Assembly (NCBI RefSeq): GCF_000423005.1
Contig: NZ_AUHD01000005.1
Location: 248,001 to 312,000, forward strand
Length of the DNA: 64,000 nucleotides
Reading direction: 5' to 3'
Source of the DNA: Gelidibacter mesophilus DSM 14095
Lineage (GTDB): Bacteria > Bacteroidota > Bacteroidia > Flavobacteriales > Flavobacteriaceae
This document shows, piece after piece, positions 61,101-64,000 of the stretch (its first letter is position 1; each line of letters begins with the position of its first letter). Made by a program: the position numbers and the translations under genes. The notes beneath the pieces are model-generated. The model was not told where the DNA came from, did no database searches, and was given only the letters and a program-made list of their open reading frames with translations.

Positions 61101-62137
61101 GAGTCGTAGACTGACTGAATGCTTTTTTTATGCAGCGATAATAGATTAATTCCGCCATACCAAGTTCCTACCCATAAATTCTCGTTACTATCTATTAATG
61201 TGCAAAGTGCGTAATTAGAGTTTAAAGCATTGCGTTTATTATCAGAATAAAAATAATGTTCTAATTCTTCCCCAAACTCCGAGAATTTAAACAGTCCATC
61301 GCCTTCAGTGCCAATCCATAGGTCCTTATTATGTACGGATAAGCTTCTGACAATCGTGTTTGATAATCGCCAAGGCATCTTTAAAGAAAGGTTCTGTTGG
61401 AGGTTTTGTAAATGATCCACCTTATAAAGTCCTTTATCAGTTCCAATAAACAAGGCCTTATTAATCACTTTCATATCGTAAACTTGGTGGCAATTAATTA
61501 AATCCAGCGGCTGGTCGATAATATAGTTTTTGGAGTCTTTTTTTATTCTAGTAATTCGTGAGCCATTTCCAGCAGAGAAAATAAAGCCATCCAATTCTGC
61601 AAATGATTTTATCGTATTTGCAGTATTGGTAACTTCAATACTATTTATGTCGGAAATAGTATTGTCCTGCGTTATATCCGAACGATTAAAGGTTATGATG
61701 CTACCATTTCCTAAGCCAAGCCAAACCATGTGTTTACTGTCCATAAACATACTTGTGATTGAGGTGGAGCTTGTCGAACTTGAGGAAGATAACTTTAAAG
61801 GTAGGATACGTTGGTTGTACTTATCCATAAGAAAAAGACCTCTGTCCATCGTGCCTATCAGTACAAAGCCTTGTTTTATAGGGAGCGTACACGATATTTT
61901 AAGGCTAAATCCTTCGGTATTATTCGGATTGTAAATTTTAAAATCTGTTCCATTAAAAACATTCAGTCCATCAAATGTTGCAACGTAAATTAAACCTTCA
62001 TCATCTTCGCTGATATGCTCTACATTGTTGAATGACAGGCCATCCTTGGAAGTGTAATTGGTAAATTGTGGATAAGCTTTAGTGCCTAACAGAAGAAAGG
62101 TCAAAGCCATTACAATTAGCAAATTTGAGGTTTTCAT
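58151..62137 (-). CDS. Hybrid two-component system regulator (HTCS)
   Basis: A 1328-residue one-protein sensor and activator. Signal peptide (1-24), a periplasmic sensor made of beta-propeller repeats (about 25-660) and a Y_Y_Y domain (about 690-765), one transmembrane segment near 775-798, a histidine kinase with phospho-acceptor His 835 (FFTNISHDIRTPL) and an ATPase domain (about 950-1055), a receiver domain with Asp 1128 (NIVISDIMMEGMNG) and a C-terminal AraC HTH (about 1215-1325). Such proteins sense an oligosaccharide in the periplasm and turn on the neighbouring glycan-utilisation genes. It is divergent from the SusC-type gene, a usual arrangement. Confidence 0.95.
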   Translation of the reverse strand: MKTSNLLIVMALTFLLLGTKAYPQFTNYTSKDGLSFNNVEHISEDDEGLIYVATFDGLNVFNGTDFKIYNPNNTEGFSLKISCTLPIKQGFVLIGTMDRGLFLMDKYNQRILPLKLSSSSSTSSTSITSMFMDSKHMVWLGLGNGSIITFNRSDITQDNTISDINSIEVTNTANTIKSFAELDGFIFSAGNGSRITRIKKDSKNYIIDQPLDLINCHQVYDMKVINKALFIGTDKGLYKVDHLQNLQQNLSLKMPWRLSNTIVRSLSVHNKDLWIGTEGDGLFKFSEFGEELEHYFYSDNKRNALNSNYALCTLIDSNENLWVGTWYGGINLLSLHKKSIQSVYDSESEVNLFSNIIWTITEGPNNDYYLGTHGKGLCSYSLPDKNFKSISTDKDLKSISSLYYDKQTQLLYLGTWGQGVKIYDPIKQKLVNNKFDLQFLDESRIYSIVRGNDDNLWFGSFSEGLFKYSKNRNELERFSLTDDTFSSTLDIRSLLMDYEKNQLWVGSINHGLFRIQFFKNNAAPKIDHFSTFSNSNEKISVQNLFMDSDHKLWILCRDGMGHFDKTDGPQKSPILKDIVITGMAEDSAKNFWISTYKGISLLKRDTQEITSLIQNDTYSSVLYNPEKNMLLLASNHGLLLSPTHIEEKEKTLPKLIFSDLKIMDRKISPHESIEDHIVLKKKLNYSDTIVLPHFAQTFSLGINAIYFGENAKEPFRYRLKNFENSWNLSNNLATVVSYTNVPPGTYDLEVQTLNTSNEWSQNIRNLTIIKKKAWWFTNLAYAIYTLSLLCVFYWVAKEVKDRYKTKQELKLEKIKHERDYDLYQQKISFFTNISHDIRTPLTLILGPIEEILSNHAVEKEVEVKLQRMLKNARMLLNLVNQILDFRKAETGHIDMKIKQIQLNSFIQNIYYQFKESANNKEIDFDISIPEEDIILIADPYKLESILFNLLSNALKFTPRYRHVMILVAATDEFITIQVEDSGIGIQQSELDSIFTRFYQSKSSTGIQGTGIGMALVKKYVELHQGTITVKSTENIGSVFTIQFPIHQKSVDFEAFEPSLNLEIINPIAIDTAEIVQKKLSVLIVDDNPDILEYLKEILETDYRVLSATNGNDGQAIVNKKTPNIVISDIMMEGMNGIELCENIKTNINTSHIPVILLTAKNSTESKIEGYEKGADLYLEKPFNSKLLLTMVKKLIQHRETLKKKFLISTSVRDETASKSVDDLFIENIVTYIHDKISEPDFSIHSLAEKHHITTDQLYRKIKALTGLSTNHFIRLIRLKFAADLLAQKKYTIGEVVFMSGFNNASYFSRCFKNEFGVSPSDYEVSKNK

Positions 62138-62329
62138 TCTTTCCTTATAATGTTAAGAGTAAATCTAAGGTTTTGAAATGTATAATTTGCGCTAAACCCG
62201 AAAATGTGTTACAGATTTCCGGATCAGTATTAATATTCCGAAAATGTGATAGAATATGAGGAGTATGTTCTAAGAAAATGAATTTAATTAAGATACTATT
62301 GTGACTTGATAACGAAAATTTAATCAAGT

Positions 62330-64000
62330 ATGGAAAAAATATGTTTATTGTTCTTTAGTGTTTTCTTCGGTGCAACTGCCTTTGTTAATGCGCAAAATAT
62401 TACAGTGACAGGAACAGTCACTTATGACGGATCTGAACCCATTTTAGGGGTCAATATTATTGAGAAAAACACCTCTAATGGTGTAGTGTCTGATTTTGAT
62501 GGCAAATTTACGATTTCAGTGAACAATCCCAATGCAACTTTAGTGTTTTCTTTTGTAGGATTAAAATCTAAAGAATTAACACTTGAAGGACAAACTCAGG
62601 TTGATGTCATTTTGGAAGAAGATGCTTCCCGACTTGATGAAATTGTTGTCATAGGATATGGGACTTCTACGAGGAGAGATCTTACAGGTTCTGTGGGAAG
62701 TATCAATATAGAAAACAGTCCCATTGCCAATATAGCAAATGTCAACGCTTTAGATGCAATGAAGGGCAAAGTGGCGGGCTTGAACATTGGAAATGTTACT
62801 TCTGCGGGAGGACAGCCCAGTATTCAAATAAGAGGTCAAAATTCACTTTCTGCTGGTAATTCTCCTTTGCTCGTTGTAGATGGACTTATTTATGATGGCG
62901 GTTTTTCTACTATCAATCCCAATGATATTTCCACCATTGATGTCTTAAAGGACGCTAGTGCTGCTGCGGTTTATGGGTCAAGATCGGCAAATGGCGTGGT
63001 CATTATAACTACTAAAAGAGGAAAGTCTGGTAAGCCTCAAATCAATGTAAGTACTTATAGTGGGATTCAAAATTGGACGAACAAACCAGATATGATGAAT
63101 GCTGAGCAGGCATTGCAGTTTAGGCAGGATGTTTACAGGTCTGGAGGCACTACAGGCAGTGATTTGGACTTTTCGAGAATCTTGGGACAAAAGGAATATC
63201 AGGCCTATCAAGAAGGCCATTCTGTAGACTGGTTTGACGAGGTCACAAGAGCAGCGTCTATACAGAGCTTACAATTAAGTGTATCGGGCGCAGGAGATAA
63301 TGTGAACTATTATGTTTCTGGAAACCTTCTCGATCAAACAGGTATTGTAAAGGGAGATGATTTTAGCAAAAGATCGGTATTGATGAAATTGGATACAGAT
63401 GTTTCTAAGTGGTTAAAAATAGGAACCTCTCTAAATGCTGATATTCGGGATTATTCTGGAAACTCTGCAGATCTTTATACCGCTACCTATATGAGTCCAT
63501 TTGGCTATAAAAATGTTCAGGAACTTGGATTTGAGAATTGGATGGAAAAATATCCAGGAGGTATTACAACTTGGAGCAATCCATTGTCGGCAACACAAAA
63601 TTATAATTTGGATAAGCGCTATACCTACAGAGGTACTGTTTTTGCAGAAGTGAAAATTCCTTGGATAGATGGCCTGAAATATCGTTTTAATTACTCTGCC
63701 AACCGCTACCATGGGGAGTCCGAAGGATTTACGGACGAAAAATATTATGTTAACACCCTTAAAATAGAAGAATTAAATAATCCTGGTAAATATTTAAAAA
63801 ACGCAAATGGTTATAAGAATAATTCAACTGAGGACAGTTATTTATTCAATAATATTCTATCCTATAACAAAACTTTATTTAATGATCACAACATAAATGC
63901 TACTTTAATGTCTGAAAGACAAGAACGAGTTAGCAAATATTCCAACCTTTCAGCTTCTGATTTTGAGGAAGTAGGAAGTACGGCTTTGGGTGTCAATTCA
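62330..64000 (+). CDS. SusC/RagA-type TonB-linked outer membrane receptor, 5' part
   Basis: The first 557 codons of a SusC-family receptor run off the right edge. It has a signal peptide (MEKICLLFFSVFFGATAFVNA), a carboxypeptidase-regulatory-like domain (about 25-98), the LDEIVVIGYGT segment (about 102-112) and the plug domain with QIRGQNSLSAGNSPLLVVDG and DVLKDASAAAVYGSRSANGVVIITTK, followed by barrel strands. SusC proteins import oligosaccharides with a SusD-like lipoprotein, expected beyond the window. It is divergent from HTCS, which probably activates it. The start ATG is at 62330. Confidence 0.93.
   Translation, partial: MEKICLLFFSVFFGATAFVNAQNITVTGTVTYDGSEPILGVNIIEKNTSNGVVSDFDGKFTISVNNPNATLVFSFVGLKSKELTLEGQTQVDVILEEDASRLDEIVVIGYGTSTRRDLTGSVGSINIENSPIANIANVNALDAMKGKVAGLNIGNVTSAGGQPSIQIRGQNSLSAGNSPLLVVDGLIYDGGFSTINPNDISTIDVLKDASAAAVYGSRSANGVVIITTKRGKSGKPQINVSTYSGIQNWTNKPDMMNAEQALQFRQDVYRSGGTTGSDLDFSRILGQKEYQAYQEGHSVDWFDEVTRAASIQSLQLSVSGAGDNVNYYVSGNLLDQTGIVKGDDFSKRSVLMKLDTDVSKWLKIGTSLNADIRDYSGNSADLYTATYMSPFGYKNVQELGFENWMEKYPGGITTWSNPLSATQNYNLDKRYTYRGTVFAEVKIPWIDGLKYRFNYSANRYHGESEGFTDEKYYVNTLKIEELNNPGKYLKNANGYKNNSTEDSYLFNNILSYNKTLFNDHNINATLMSERQERVSKYSNLSASDFEEVGSTALGVNS

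Overview
The window looks like chromosomal DNA of a marine Flavobacteriaceae-type Bacteroidota. It is AT-rich, several genes have promoters with the Bacteroidota -7 element TAnnTTTG, and it carries a SusC-type TonB-dependent receptor, a hybrid two-component regulator (HTCS), many short-signal lipoproteins and secreted carbohydrate enzymes. I saw no rRNA, no intact tRNA, no CRISPR array, no phage genes and no intact insertion sequence.

Layout. (1) 1-3092, minus strand: a GNAT-nitrilase fusion, tRNA methyltransferase TrmL, a tiny charged protein and a DUF805 membrane protein. (2) 3073-10603, minus strand: a complete trp operon, trpL-E-G-D-C-F-B-A. A good promoter precedes an 18-codon leader peptide with three consecutive Trp codons and an intrinsic terminator, a classical attenuator. 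The operon is also full of short palindromic repeats, one of which lies in frame inside trpF. (3) 10703-15700: YceI and an apparently self-regulated MarR repressor, then plus-strand extracytoplasmic redox genes (TlpA-like, a peroxiredoxin-like protein, two rhodaneses, a DsbD N-terminal domain protein) and an orphan lipoprotein. (4) 16290-31606: a sulfatase, a CBM9-like protein, a LacI regulator, an amino-sugar block (nucleotidyltransferase, NahK-like kinase, sugar transporter, Gfo/Idh/MocA oxidoreductase, NagB fused to a PIG-L deacetylase), an unusually short LacI protein, a Na+/solute symporter, gamma-glutamyltransferase and an AraC regulator. (5) 31741-39359: a nonphosphorylating L-fucose route ending in pyruvate and L-lactate, with a fucose permease, a mutarotase and an FMN enzyme able to oxidise the lactate. 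(6) 39419-47667: a hydroxyacid reductase, a nuclease, an Asp/Glu racemase, a P1 peptidase, a GH95 fucosidase and a D-serine ammonia-lyase broken by a one-base frameshift. (7) 47933-51994, minus strand: two DUF1080 proteins, a Gfo/Idh/MocA oxidoreductase and a SUMF1-fold protein without the FGE cysteines, resembling a 3-keto-glycoside pathway. (8) 52000-55240: gene-poor, with small hypothetical genes, hairpins and a nuclease remnant. (9) 55362-64000: GH29, GH16, HTCS and the first 557 codons of a SusC-type receptor.

How the parts fit. Regions 4-9 look like one large catabolic island for a fucose- (or L-galactose-) containing, probably sulfated glycan. SusC imports oligosaccharides, GH16/GH29/GH95 and the sulfatase trim them, FucP imports the 6-deoxysugar and the fuc genes oxidise it. 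The HTCS, LacI and AraC proteins would control the parts. Functions come from motifs and family knowledge. Substrates, operon boundaries and regulation are inferences.
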